A stretch of 64,000 nucleotides of DNA from NCBI GenBank assembly GCA_024239075.1, contig JANBVI010000078.1, positions 169,084-233,083 on the forward strand, given 5' to 3'. The DNA comes from Fischerella sp. CENA71 (GTDB taxonomy: Bacteria; Cyanobacteriota; Cyanobacteriia; Cyanobacteriales; Nostocaceae). The position numbers were made by a program, and so were the translations under genes. This document shows positions 35,659 to 44,683 of the stretch, in pieces. The notes below the pieces were generated by a model. The model was not told the DNA's origin, made no database searches, and saw nothing but the letters and a program-made list of their open reading frames with translations. Each line of letters begins with the position of its first letter. The stretch's first letter is position 1.

Positions 35659-36267
35659 CACTTCGACGCCTAAAACGTGATTAATTAGTGGCTGCTGACT
35701 CGGCAAAGTTACACAGCCACTAAGTCCGATAAGAACGAGACATCACTATGCTATCAACAGAACAGCTCGAATCATTTTATTTAGAGGATTTGAAAGCGAT
35801 CGCCAAGCATTACCGTGCACAGGAACCAAACCGCTATTTCTCAGGGCTGCCAAAAGCCCCCGCATTTATGCGTGGGGAATGCGTTACGATTTACTGATTG
35901 AACATTTGACGCGATCACAGCATAATATTGAAACCAGATCAATAGTTCTAAGCCATAACTCAGACTGGAACAATGCTGACCCAAATACTTAGCGATTTAC
36001 TTTAATATTTATAACCGATTAATGTGCCATATGTTATCGAATTAGCTCCATTTGGCATCTATGCTTGTGCCTAAATTGCTGTAGCTACAATAAGCAGCAT
36101 AAAAAGCATGGAAAAATCAGGGCTGTAGGTACACAAATAAAATCAAGGTGTAGGGGTAACGTGTTGTAGCTGCAATAGTAACAGCATTAAAGGTACTAGT
36201 AGGTAGACAAACAAAGATATTGGTGCAACGACTGCGGCAAAAATTTTAATGCGAAGGAACAAGTGAA
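35659..36267. other. Gene-poor stretch with a hairpin and a broken small gene
   Basis: TTAGTGGCTG (35685-35694) and CAGCCACTAA (35714-35723) form a perfect 10-bp hairpin after the quinone reductase, without a T-run. A frameshifted small gene follows (35748-35992). From 36000 to 36267 only imperfect GTAGCTACAATA-type repeats (about 36079-36184) were seen. Confidence 0.6.
35748..35992 (+). pseudogene. Frameshifted small ORF
   Basis: The ATG at 35748 opens MLSTEQLESFYLEDLKAIAK and stops at 35895. In the frame reached by adding one base in the C-run at 35857-35861 the sequence continues RIYAWGMRYDLLIEHLTRSQ and runs to a TAG at 35990. A single lost C would give a protein of about 82 residues. 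I do not recognise it; both halves look coding, so this is either a broken gene or a sequencing indel. Confidence 0.4.
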
Positions 36268-36510
36268 ATGTTTGACTTAGCAGTTTTTATTTACGATCAA
36301 ACAGATGAAGCAAAAGCTAATCCCATTGGTCAGTATAGAGCTAGATTTGGGGTTGTGCCGAGAGTAGGAGATTATATTTATAGACATATAGGTATAGAAG
36401 GAGCAATAGACTGTCAAGTAATAAAGGTAGCTGTGGTTCCTAAATTAGATCACAATGCCACAGATGCGGATGCAATCATAAAAGCTATCCGTGTGGAACC
36501 TTTGTATTGA
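36268..36510 (+). CDS. Hypothetical protein, 80 aa
   Basis: A small protein that I do not recognise: MFDLAVFIYDQTDEAKANPI, GQYRARFGVVPRVGDYIY, GIEGAIDCQVIKVAVVPKLD, ending AIIKAIRVEPLY. It has beta-rich character and no membrane helix. AAGGAA lies at suitable distance before the ATG. Single gene between a broken ORF and ddl; no clue to function. Confidence 0.6.
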   Translation: MFDLAVFIYDQTDEAKANPIGQYRARFGVVPRVGDYIYRHIGIEGAIDCQVIKVAVVPKLDHNATDADAIIKAIRVEPLY

Positions 36511-36805
36511 TATTATGCTTTGCTGTTGATCATTGGTTTTTCTATTACCAATTACCGATTAACGCACTTGTACTTTATGCCGGGGTAAACGCGTCAGCGG
36601 CTTCTGTTCCCACCAAAGGGTTCCCGCAGGGTAAGTACCTGTCCACTGCACTGCTCCCTATTACCGACAAGAGCAAATAATATAAATCTTCAAGCGGACA
36701 CACCATAAACTATAAAATAGTGCGATTAGCTTCCACTTGAAATAAGTTCCGCAATTGACAGGTTATGTTACGCTATCTGCATTTGAAGTGTAGAGGTATC
36801 TTCAA

Positions 36806-37918
36806 ATGACAAAGTTACGGGTAGGGTTGCTGTTTGGTGGTTGTTCCGGAGAACATGAGGTGTCGATCAGTTCAGCACGGGCGATCGCTAAGGCTTTGAG
36901 TACAGGAGAAAATACTAGTAAGTACGAAATCTTGCCTTTTTACATTCAAAAAGATGGACGCTGGTTGGCAGGAGACGCACCGCAACAAGTCTTAGCATCA
37001 GGAAAGCCACTGTCATTGCCAAACTCTGAAACTAGTAATCAATTAGTGAGTGCTAGTTCCCATTCTCTCAGTCGTTGGCAATCTCCCTCGCAAGTTGGGG
37101 AAGTAGATGTCTGGTTTCCCATTCTCCATGGCCCCAACGGCGAAGATGGTACAGTACAAGGATTGCTAACTTTAATGCAAGTGCCTTTTGTGGGTTCTGG
37201 GGTGTTAGGTTCAGCACTGGGAATGGATAAAATAGCCATGAAAATGGTTTTTGCCCAAGCTGGATTACCACAAGTCAAATACAAAGTAGTCAACCGTTCC
37301 CAAATTTGGTCAAATCCTTGTGTTTTCCCAAAACTATGTGATGAAATTGAGTTGAGTTTGGGTTATCCCTGTTTTATTAAACCTGCTAATTTAGGTTCAT
37401 CGGTGGGAATTGCCAAGGTGCGATCGCGCCAAGAATTAGAAGCAGCGTTGGATAATGCTGCTAGTTATGATCGGCGAATTATTGTAGAAGCCGCAGTTGT
37501 TGTTAGAGAATTAGAATGTGCTGTTTTAGGAAACGATCAACCAAAAGCTTCAGTAGTGGGTGAAATTACTTACAACAGCGATTTTTATGACTATGAAACT
37601 AAATATACAGAAGGGAAAGCAGATTTAGTTATTCCCGCAGCAGTACCCAATGCTGTTACTCAGCAAATTCAAGAAATGGCTTTACAAGCTTTTGCTGCCG
37701 TTGATGCTGCGGGGTTGGCAAGAGTAGACTTTTTCTACGTGGAGGCAACAGGCGAAGTATTGATTAACGAAATTAATACCCTACCTGGCTTTACGGCTAC
37801 AAGTATGTATCCTCTACTTTGGCAACACAGTGGTGTTTCTTTTCCTGAACTGGTTGATCAACTAATTCAATTAGCTGTTGAAAGAAACTCTCCAGTGGAA
37901 GTAGCAGAATCTAAGTAG
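36806..37918 (+). CDS. ddl: D-alanine--D-alanine ligase
   Basis: ATP-grasp ligase that makes D-Ala-D-Ala for peptidoglycan. The 370 residues show the N-terminal [19 protein letters not shown], the mid [15 protein letters not shown], the ATP-grasp strand [33 protein letters not shown], and the Mg-binding [31 protein letters not shown] cut as [19 protein letters not shown] and TLPGFT. The active-site features of Ddl are present; AGAGGT precedes the ATG. Followed 166 bp later by a membrane protein gene on the same strand. Confidence 0.96.
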   Translation: MTKLRVGLLFGGCSGEHEVSISSARAIAKALSTGENTSKYEILPFYIQKDGRWLAGDAPQQVLASGKPLSLPNSETSNQLVSASSHSLSRWQSPSQVGEVDVWFPILHGPNGEDGTVQGLLTLMQVPFVGSGVLGSALGMDKIAMKMVFAQAGLPQVKYKVVNRSQIWSNPCVFPKLCDEIELSLGYPCFIKPANLGSSVGIAKVRSRQELEAALDNAASYDRRIIVEAAVVVRELECAVLGNDQPKASVVGEITYNSDFYDYETKYTEGKADLVIPAAVPNAVTQQIQEMALQAFAAVDAAGLARVDFFYVEATGEVLINEINTLPGFTATSMYPLLWQHSGVSFPELVDQLIQLAVERNSPVEVAESK

Positions 37919-38084
37919 TAATTTTTCTGTATGGTATACAGTAGTAAAAAATACTGAAAATTTGTCAAAAATTCGGTTTAAGTAGTCTTATTCTTTATAA
38001 AAAGGCTACTAAAATCCGAACTTTTGCCACGGATACGTAATGGCTGACTCCTCCAGTACAATTATTGACAAGAGGGGTACACAT

Positions 38085-38744
38085 TTGAAAGTAGTCATGG
38101 AAAATACTCAAAATGTACAGCAGCCATTGGAGGCAAAAGCACCCACAAATAAAGCTGTAAAAACTGGATCTGAACTACAAACAAGCAAAAACTCTCTGAT
38201 ACATTTGTTAGTTCAACACCCTTGGTTAGTAATTGCAGGAGTGTTACTAGCTTTAATCAGTGCTGCTGCTGTAGCTGTGTATAGTCTAGGTTACGTGGGA
38301 CGTGTAGAACGTGAAGAACCAGAATTTCTACAGTTTGAAACAGAATTACCCACAACTACAACCCCTCAAATCACAAAAGTATCTTATAGTCCTGTTTCTT
38401 TGCAGATGATAGCAGCGATCGCCATAAGTTGTGCTGGTGGATGCTTTATCGTTTTTGTTTTGCTTAACCGTCTGACACAGCAGAAAATTCAAGAAAATCC
38501 TAATCGGGTTCAACCACGTTTGAAACAACGTCGTCAAAAGCGGTTAGAACCATCCCCTAGTGAGAATTTACCAGTGTTTGTACCACCAGCAGCCGAATCT
38601 TCTCATACATCTTCAGAAGCAGCAAAACCTGTAGTTACTGTTTTACCACCAGAAGCAGAATTTAACAAAGATGACAAAGACTCTTTGGCAAGCATGATGG
38701 ATCTTCGTAAACAGACTTCTTTGTCTGCACTCTTGCGCGATTAA
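38085..38744 (+). CDS. Hypothetical two-helix membrane protein
   Basis: A protein of about 219 residues with membrane helices near LVIAGVLLALISAAAVAVYS and AAIAISCAGGCFIVFVLL, a short outside loop, then a charged, Pro/Gln/Arg-rich cytoplasmic tail ending DSLASMMDLRKQTSLSALLRD. I chose the TTG at 38085 because GAGGGG lies 7 bases before it; ATGs at 38040 and 38097 are alternatives. Downstream of ddl on the same strand, the position where other cyanobacteria have division or wall genes, but it does not resemble FtsQ. Function unknown. Confidence 0.65.
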   Translation: MKVVMENTQNVQQPLEAKAPTNKAVKTGSELQTSKNSLIHLLVQHPWLVIAGVLLALISAAAVAVYSLGYVGRVEREEPEFLQFETELPTTTTPQITKVSYSPVSLQMIAAIAISCAGGCFIVFVLLNRLTQQKIQENPNRVQPRLKQRRQKRLEPSPSENLPVFVPPAAESSHTSSEAAKPVVTVLPPEAEFNKDDKDSLASMMDLRKQTSLSALLRD

Positions 38745-39068
38745 GTTTCGTGAACAACAACATCCCCGACAACTTCTGCGAATGCAGTTGATGCAGTTGG
38801 CGAATGGTGATCTGACCTTCTTTTGCCTACAAATTGGTTTGTAGAGACTATAAATTTAATTTAATCTTATTTGCGATCGCGTAGCGGCTGCTTTGCAGCA
38901 TCGCTTTCCCGTTTGTGGTGAATAAGCATGGGGCAGAGATTTAGGGTGTAGAGCTTTGCTCTTCTCGAAGAGTGGGCAAAAAAGATTCATACAAGAAGTC
39001 TAATATAGTTTCATTCATAAACAATATCAGTTCATAAATCAAACCTGATTCCTATAGTTATATAAAAA

Positions 39069-39113
39069 ATATAAATTATGATTTAATTCTATACTTTAAA
39101 TCATAATTTATAT
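39069..39113. repeat. Perfect 18-bp AT-rich inverted repeat
   Basis: ATATAAATTATGATTTAA (39069-39086) and its exact reverse complement (39096-39113) flank a 9-base loop. No T-run follows, so it is more likely a cruciform or RNA hairpin than a terminator. Confidence 0.85.
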
Positions 39114-39213
39114 AGCAAAATACATGTCTTTTACATAAGATACTATCGAATTTAATTACATAATTGCCATTCTGCCAAAATACAATTTTGAGTCTAATAT
39201 ATCCCTAATTACA

Positions 39214-39414
39214 GGGAGCATCCCAAATGTTTGAGTTTATTTTTAAACGCATCAGTTAGCAAAGGTGAACGCAGAGAGAAGTTTGTAGGCGCGATCGCGA
39301 CTTCCCGTAAGGGTGCGGAGGTTTCCTCCGTTAGCGTAGCTCCTCGCGCCAGCGAGGCTCAAAGCTTCGGTGGGAGCGCAGAGCGTTAAGCAGAGAAAAA
39401 ATTGGGATGCTCCC
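39214..39414. mobile_element. MITE-like element, 201 bp
   Basis: Perfect 13-bp terminal inverted repeats GGGAGCATCCCAA (39214-39226) and TTGGGATGCTCCC (39402-39414) are flanked by the 9-bp direct repeat CTAATTACA (39205-39213 and 39415-39423). There is no reading frame for a transposase inside. Interior sequence is GC-richer and includes CGCGCCAGCGAGGC and HIP-like pieces. This is a non-autonomous insertion mobilised by a transposase elsewhere. Confidence 0.85.
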
Positions 39415-39748
39415 CTAATTACATAGTTTAAATACTAAAAAAACAGATGAGGGTTATAGGTCATGAAGGGTCATGCCACTCACCCTAATATTAGCTAAAA
39501 CTTTAAAAATTTAGATAATTATCTAAAAAACATAAAATTAATAAATAGCTTTTAAATGTTTATATATATAGCTATAAATAATGTTCAAGAGGCTACACAT
39601 TTCTGGTAAAATCAGCAATTTTCTACTATTGCTCAACGTTTTCTCAGGTTTTTTATAAATAGACAAACTTGCCAATCTGGCAACAAAGCTCTGATTTATT
39701 CAGTTAAATTGAATTCAAGATAAACGACTTCAAGGGTGTTGTTATCAG

Positions 39749-39785
39749 GGTGTACCACAATAAAATATTTTTTATGTGGTATACC
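39749..39785. repeat. Long imperfect hairpin
   Basis: GGTGTACCACA and TGTGGTATACC pair with one mismatch; after a bulged A, TAAAA continues the stem with TTTTA. Purpose unknown. Confidence 0.65.
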
Positions 39786-39981
39786 TCTACCGAATAATTT
39801 ACAGGCAAAAATACAATATATCTAAATATGATATATAAAATAATTGCCTGATAAAATTCAAATTTTTGATTTCTGTACAAATGTGATCATGGAGTTTGTT
39901 TTCAGGGTTCATTAGTTGGTTATAAATAAGTTGTTCAACAACTAACAATTCATAACCAACAATTAAGAATATTCATCAGAT

Positions 39982-40011
39982 TTGGCATTTACTGCACCAG
40001 GAAATTAAATA
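39982..40011 (+). promoter_or_regulatory. Candidate promoter of the small RNA
   Basis: -35 TTGGCA (39982-39987) and a weak -10 TAAATA (40006-40011) separated by 18 bp place transcription start near 40018, where a hairpin begins with GGCG. The -10 is a poor match, so the promoter is tentative. Confidence 0.45.
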
Positions 40012-40017
40012 TGTATT

Positions 40018-40146
40018 GGCGTTGTTGTTCCACACTTAGCCCCCTAAACAAATAACAACGCTTGTGTATATTCCTGTTCTCTTCAGTGGTAAATGTCTGG
40101 GTGGGAGTCAAAAGCGACTGGTATGCTGACTCCCACTCTTTTTTTA
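40018..40146 (+). ncRNA. Candidate small RNA with 5' hairpin and terminator
   Basis: Predicted 129-nt transcript. From about +2 an 11-bp stem GCGTTGTTGTT/AATAACAACGC (40019-40029 with 40051-40061, one G-U) has a 21-base loop CCACACTTAG then CCCCCTAAACA, followed by a single-stranded stretch and a terminator at 40101. No protein gene precedes the terminator for 1.35 kb. The CCCCC loop could pair with purine-rich ribosome-binding sites. I do not recognise it as Yfr1, Yfr2 or NsiR. Confidence 0.55.
40101..40146 (+). terminator. Strong orphan intrinsic terminator
   Basis: GTGGGAGTCA (40101-40110) and TGACTCCCAC (40127-40136) form a perfect 10-bp stem with a 16-base loop, followed by TCTTTTTTT on the plus strand. 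It cannot serve the convergent hydrolase at 40239. Confidence 0.85.
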
Positions 40147-40238
40147 TTGGTTGGGTCTAAAACCCCATCTTCTATAAGTTCCAAGCAAAGAGTTGGGTTT
40201 AAATCGTCATCCCAAACTCTCCTGTTAAGAGTTCCCTT

Positions 40239-41186
40239 TTATTCTTCCAAAGTCCAAAATTGTGTATTTTGCAAAAATCCTAGGATTGCTGCATTTAATT
40301 CCTTGGAAGCACCAGTAGAAGCATCATGACAGCAGTTAGCCAGAATTTGCAACCTAGAATTAGGAAGGCGTTGATGCAATTTTTCACCGTGAGTAGCGGG
40401 AAACCAACTATCTTGTTTTCCCCACAAAACTAATGTCGGACAGTGGATGGAACCAAGATTATTTTGTACTTTACTCAACAAATTAGGTTTGTTTGCTTTC
40501 AGGTTTTCAATTTCTCGGATCGCGATCTTTACCTCTTCAGCTACTTTGGTGAGAGTACCCCTGAGTTCAGTGTATGGGTAAGTTATCCAGTAAACATCTT
40601 CCTCTGTTAAAACAGATGGATCAAACAGAACTCGACGACGTTCTATGGCCATTACTTCTCTTACCAGTGGAGCTATTAAATTTGCCAAGCCTAATGTGTC
40701 TATTGTTTGTATGACTTCTAATGGAGTTTGGGCAAGCAATGACATCCCCCAATGGGGAAGAGCTTCAGCAAAAATTGGTACATTTACTACTACTAACCGT
40801 GCTACTAGCTGTGGATTCTCTTCAGCCAGAGCCAGAGCAACTAATCCACCTAAAGATTCTGCCACAATTGCCACAGGCTCATCACTTAGTGATTGAATTA
40901 TTCGCTCTAATTCGATGACTTGATGACCATTGTGTTCTCTTCGCAACAATGGTTTTTCGGAAAATCCATAGCCCTTAGCATCAAAACAAATTACCCGAAA
41001 GTATTTCGATAAAGGCTGAATGCTGTGACGCCAATTATAACTCCAGCTACCCATGCCATGTAAAAAAAATATAGGTCTACCAGTACCTATTTCTCCATAA
41101 GCAATTTGTACAGGGTAGCCATTAGCATCAGAAATTGTGATACTTTGCCGCCCTTTTGGAAAAGTAACTTGCCACCAATCTTTCAT
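40239..41186 (-). CDS. Alpha/beta-hydrolase
   Basis: A 315-residue soluble alpha/beta-hydrolase of the broad lipase/haloperoxidase type. The oxyanion HG motif is RPIFFLHGMGSWSYNW (about 33-48); the nucleophile serine is in AESLGG (about 110-115, Ala replacing the first Gly of GxSxG); the acid is likely Asp of LWGKQDSWFP and the base His of ANCCHDAST. Substrate unknown. It shares the minus strand with the DUF4112 gene 19 bp upstream, so the two are probably co-transcribed. Confidence 0.85.
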   Translation of the reverse strand: MKDWWQVTFPKGRQSITISDANGYPVQIAYGEIGTGRPIFFLHGMGSWSYNWRHSIQPLSKYFRVICFDAKGYGFSEKPLLRREHNGHQVIELERIIQSLSDEPVAIVAESLGGLVALALAEENPQLVARLVVVNVPIFAEALPHWGMSLLAQTPLEVIQTIDTLGLANLIAPLVREVMAIERRRVLFDPSVLTEEDVYWITYPYTELRGTLTKVAEEVKIAIREIENLKANKPNLLSKVQNNLGSIHCPTLVLWGKQDSWFPATHGEKLHQRLPNSRLQILANCCHDASTGASKELNAAILGFLQNTQFWTLEE

Positions 41187-41205
41187 TCTTTTTGTGAAAA
41201 CTCAT

Positions 41206-41712
41206 TTAACTACCGGTTAAGGCTCCCCACAGCAGTCTCATTAGTATCACAGGCAAGGCTACTAAGACAATGGCAACTAACAGTAATCCAATCAACACCG
41301 CGAATACAAACCACTTATCGGCGCTTTGATTTTGACTAGGAAACCTTAAATGTTCTTCTAATAGCTTGACATTATGCTCGTTTGCTGTCCAAGTAAAATC
41401 AAATAAATCTCCCAGTACGGGGACAGCACCCACCAAGCTATCAATAATGATATTAAACACCATTTTGCCTAAAGTCCTTGTTGGCACACCTAAGCGTGCT
41501 GATTCTAGGACAATGTAAGCAGAAAGCATGACACCCAAAAAATCACCACCAATGGGTATTAGTCCCAAAATCGGATCTAAACCAATACCAACACGTGTTC
41601 CGGGAATAACAATGGCTTTATCTAGCAACCGACTAAGCTGGCGTAGACGCTTAAGGGTAGGTGCTTTAGATTCAGGTTCAATAATAGAAAAACGACGACG
41701 TGGCTGAGACAT
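41206..41712 (-). CDS. DUF4112 family membrane protein
   Basis: A protein of about 168 residues with the DUF4112 core: LDPILGLIPIGGDFLGVMLSAYIV cut as GLDPILGLIPIGGDFLGVML, then MVFNIIIDSLVGAVPVLGDLFDFTW and NEHNVKLLEEHL, and a C-terminal membrane helix (FAVLIGLLLVAIVLVALPVILM region). Function unknown. I prefer the ATG at 41712; the upstream in-frame TTG at 41739 lacks a usable ribosome-binding site. 19 bp before the hydrolase. Confidence 0.88.
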   Translation of the reverse strand: MSQPRRRFSIIEPESKAPTLKRLRQLSRLLDKAIVIPGTRVGIGLDPILGLIPIGGDFLGVMLSAYIVLESARLGVPTRTLGKMVFNIIIDSLVGAVPVLGDLFDFTWTANEHNVKLLEEHLRFPSQNQSADKWFVFAVLIGLLLVAIVLVALPVILMRLLWGALTGS

Positions 41713-41937
41713 GGAAGCGATCGCGCCTCTTGTGATCAAATCCTAAATATCTTACTCCTATACTGGGAATTTGCAAGAATTTTTTTGGTATAAATAATAC
41801 AATTGACTAAAATAGTTGGTTATTTGTCATTTATCTTAGTGTTTATATCATTGCGCTAGATCATTTCTATATTTGTTAGAGTATCAAGTCTAGCTATATT
41901 AAAATTTGCGTCTACGCACCACAAAGTCGTAATACAC

Positions 41938-42543
41938 TCAACGAGGAAGAATATCATCTAGGCGAAGTTGAAGACGAGGCAAAAGCGGTGAGTTAATAAA
42001 TTGATTTAATCGATATTGTTGTTGAGTATAAGTATCTTCAGCTAGTTGACAGACGGTGAAGGTCGGTTGTTTCGGTTTACCAATGAATGCGACTCCACCT
42101 AATCCTCGATAATCCACAATCCAATATTCAGGAATGCCTAAAAGTGCATACTCTTCAACCTTCCGAGCATAATCAGTTTCCCAGTTGGTACTAACAACTT
42201 CAACCACTAGTTTAATTGATCGTCCCAGTGTAATTACGGGTTCTCGCTCCCAAAGGGGTTCGCGATCAAGAACGGTTTCATCAAGAACTACAACATCAGG
42301 ACGACGAACTGTAGCTGCATCCGCGAAGGGGTAAATTAAACAAGTGCGAGGAATAAACCAGGGGAATTTTTCCGCAACAAGGTGTATACCAATTTGGGTT
42401 GCAACTTTCCCACTCACAGTTTCGTGGGGGCCAGTGGGTTCCATGTCAATTAGTTCTCCGTCTGCTAATTCATAGTGGGGATTATCTCGGTATTGAGAGA
42501 GAAAATCTTCTTTAGTGAGGGTTTTTTGGGAGATATATGTCAT
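41938..42543 (-). CDS. Uma2/DUF820-family PD-(D/E)XK nuclease-like protein
   Basis: A 201-residue protein of the Uma2 family that is strongly expanded in cyanobacteria. The nuclease-like core is visible as RRPDVVVLDE (Asp), LVVEVVST (Glu) and YARKVEEYALLGIPEYWIVD (Lys), flanked by NPHYELADGELIDM and HETVSGKVATQIG. Restriction-endonuclease-like folds are inferred for the family; cellular role is unknown. GGAG precedes the ATG. Single gene. Confidence 0.92.
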   Translation of the reverse strand: MTYISQKTLTKEDFLSQYRDNPHYELADGELIDMEPTGPHETVSGKVATQIGIHLVAEKFPWFIPRTCLIYPFADAATVRRPDVVVLDETVLDREPLWEREPVITLGRSIKLVVEVVSTNWETDYARKVEEYALLGIPEYWIVDYRGLGGVAFIGKPKQPTFTVCQLAEDTYTQQQYRLNQFINSPLLPRLQLRLDDILPR

Positions 42544-42793
42544 TGAGCTAATCTCCTGAAATTATGTTGTTTTAATCTTAAAGTATCTAACCATTGGGAA
42601 AGCGCCAGTTCCACTGCTTTCTGAAACTCCAACATTGACAAACCGCGATCGCATTCTGAGTAATTGTGTCAAATCAGCGATCGCTCTTTTCATTAGCTTA
42701 AAATAGTGGACATTGCTGAGACACCTTGCTTATTTTTGCTTTGATTACACAGCCTCAGCTTTTTTTGTATGTTTCTTAATCCGTCAAACTCAC

Positions 42794-43240
42794 ATGAGTC
42801 AAGAATTAACACAACAGTGGTTAACTGAAGTCCAAGCACTGAAACAGCAAGTAGCACATTTGCAACAAGAACGGGATGCTGCTTGGGAAAGTTCTGAAAA
42901 ATGGCGAAAACTCTATAACACTGAAGCAGAACAACGCCGTACAGATGCTCATCTCTCCAAACAGGCGATCGCATCATTGCAAGCACAAATTCAACGCTTA
43001 CAAGGTATTGAAGCAGCACAACTCAATGATGGTGCAGCTACAGCAGCTATTCAGCAAGAAATAGCCCAAATTAAGTCAATAGAGGAATTAAAAGCGAAAT
43101 TAGTGGCTATGATCAAAGAACGCGATCGCCTACAACAGGCGTTGAAAAATGAACAAGACGAACACGCCCAAACTCGTAAAAGCTTGACTACTGCTTTGGG
43201 TGATGCGATTGATAGCCTAAAGCAGGTGGAGAATAAGTAG
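42794..43240 (+). CDS. Coiled-coil hypothetical protein
   Basis: A protein of about 148 residues, almost entirely helical, with heptad-type coiled coil (VQALKQQVAHLQQERDAAWE, IASLQAQIQRLQ, LKAKLVAMIKERDRLQQAL). Soluble, no signal peptide. The start at MSQELTQQWL (42794) is preferred; the earlier in-frame codon at 42713 adds a hydrophobic, unlikely leader. The end lies 7 bp from the stop codon of the convergent histidine kinase. Function unknown. Confidence 0.75.
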   Translation: MSQELTQQWLTEVQALKQQVAHLQQERDAAWESSEKWRKLYNTEAEQRRTDAHLSKQAIASLQAQIQRLQGIEAAQLNDGAATAAIQQEIAQIKSIEELKAKLVAMIKERDRLQQALKNEQDEHAQTRKSLTTALGDAIDSLKQVENK

Positions 43241-43247
43241 AGAAGAT

Positions 43248-44621
43248 TCAATGAGGAATTTTGACAGTAAATGTTGTGCCAACTCCTACTTGACTTTCCA
43301 CAAAAATTTCTCCTTGGTGGAGTTCCACACATTTTTTGACAACTGCTAATCCTAACCCAGTACCAACTATGTCTTCAACATTTTGCCCTCGATAAAATGG
43401 CTCATAAATTTTCTGCTGTTCGGATTCTGGAATACCTATTCCTTCGTCTTTAACTTGGAAAATAGTAGCTTCTAATTCACACTTTAATAATAAGTATATA
43501 TTGCCTCCTTGAGGTGAATATTTGATTGCATTCAACAGTAAATTGCTGAGAATAGAATATAGTAGTTTTTCATCCATATTGGCGCTATAACAGCGACCGT
43601 ATTTAATAAAATTTATTATGGGATGTTTTGTATCAAAAAGCTGAAAATCTTCGAGTAAATTTAAACAAAAAGTTTCTAAATTAATTAATTCCGGACTAAA
43701 ATCTAATTTACCTGCTTCTGCTCTTGTTAAAGTCAATAAATCAGTGATCAGCCGATTCATTAATTTCGCTGAAGCTTGAATTCGGTATAGATTTTTTAAT
43801 TTATTCTCCTCAACAAATTCCTGAAGAATTTCCTTTAATAGTTGAGAGGAAAGCAAAATCACGCTTAAAGGGGTACGAAATTCATGGGAAATCATGGAAA
43901 AGAGGCGCAGTTTTAATTCATTTAATTCTTTTTCTTGAGCTAAGGATCTTTCAAGTGCTTCAACTTCATCATGCTTGATCCATTGACGATAAAGCATAAA
44001 ACACAAACTGGAAACTATAAAAAAGCTTAAAATGGTACCACTTATTTCGATTGTTGTTCTATATTGAATACTAGATTGCGATTCCTTGAGGGAGTTGCTT
44101 AAATAACCTTGTTCCTCAATTTTGATTTCTTTTAAGACTTGAAGAATATTTTCTCGAATATTAATGCTCTTTTTTGTAATCAAAGATTGAGTTTGAAATG
44201 CTGATTTGTTTTTTGTATAGAGTTCTATTGATTGCTGTAATAAAGTTAATCTCTGATTTACTAGAGACTGAAGAACTGTTAAACGCTGTTGCTGACTAAA
44301 ACCAGGATGAATTTGATGCTGGAGTGCATGAATTTCAGCCTGCATATTTTTAACAGCAGTTTGGTAGCGTTCTAACTCTTGTGTACTTCCCAAAAAGATG
44401 TATCCTCGCCTTCCTGACTCAGCAACTGACATCGCTGCATAAAGATTTGTCAGTGTATTGAGAGTTTCATAAGTATGCTGCACTCTATCAGCACTTTCTC
44501 TAATTTCGATAGTGTTTTTATAGGAAGCGAAGCCAACTAATCCCATCAGCAAGAGGGTTATGCAAAATCCTCCTGCGATCCATTTACCTTGAGAAGACCA
44601 CTTCGTAAATTTTTGAGTCAT
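43248..44621 (-). CDS. CHASE3-domain sensor histidine kinase
   Basis: A 457-residue membrane sensor kinase. It has a helix (about 13-31), an extracytoplasmic CHASE3 domain (about 35-175; VQHTYETLNTLTNLYAAMSVAESGRRGYIF), a second helix (about 190-207), HisKA with SMISHEFRTPLSVILLSSQLL (phospho-His about 243) and HATPase (LLLNAIKYSPQGGNIYL; DEGIGIPESEQQKIYEPFY; GTGLGLAVVKKCVELHQG). It is divergent from the OmpR-type regulator at 44684, 62 bp apart, its likely partner. Signal unknown. Confidence 0.93.
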   Translation of the reverse strand: MTQKFTKWSSQGKWIAGGFCITLLLMGLVGFASYKNTIEIRESADRVQHTYETLNTLTNLYAAMSVAESGRRGYIFLGSTQELERYQTAVKNMQAEIHALQHQIHPGFSQQQRLTVLQSLVNQRLTLLQQSIELYTKNKSAFQTQSLITKKSINIRENILQVLKEIKIEEQGYLSNSLKESQSSIQYRTTIEISGTILSFFIVSSLCFMLYRQWIKHDEVEALERSLAQEKELNELKLRLFSMISHEFRTPLSVILLSSQLLKEILQEFVEENKLKNLYRIQASAKLMNRLITDLLTLTRAEAGKLDFSPELINLETFCLNLLEDFQLFDTKHPIINFIKYGRCYSANMDEKLLYSILSNLLLNAIKYSPQGGNIYLLLKCELEATIFQVKDEGIGIPESEQQKIYEPFYRGQNVEDIVGTGLGLAVVKKCVELHQGEIFVESQVGVGTTFTVKIPH

Positions 44622-44683
44622 GATAGAGTCAAATTACCTTCTTTCTACTTCTCCGTGATGAACAAGAGTATGACGGTAAGCTT

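Larger units (their letters stand above)
38745..40017. other. Long hairpin-rich non-coding tract
   Basis: About 1.3 kb without a gene. It contains a GCGATCGCGTAGCGGC segment near 38.87 kb, a perfect 18-bp AT hairpin (39069-39113), a MITE-like element (39214-39414), a long hairpin at 39749-39785, and nested palindromes near 39.92 kb (GTTGGTTAT/ATAACCAAC around AGTTGTTCAACAACT). The promoter of the candidate RNA at 40018 is at its right end. Confidence 0.7.

Noticed and set aside
38085-38744. FtsQ after ddl
   Set aside because: Two membrane helices and a Pro/Arg-rich tail; no POTRA-like domain.
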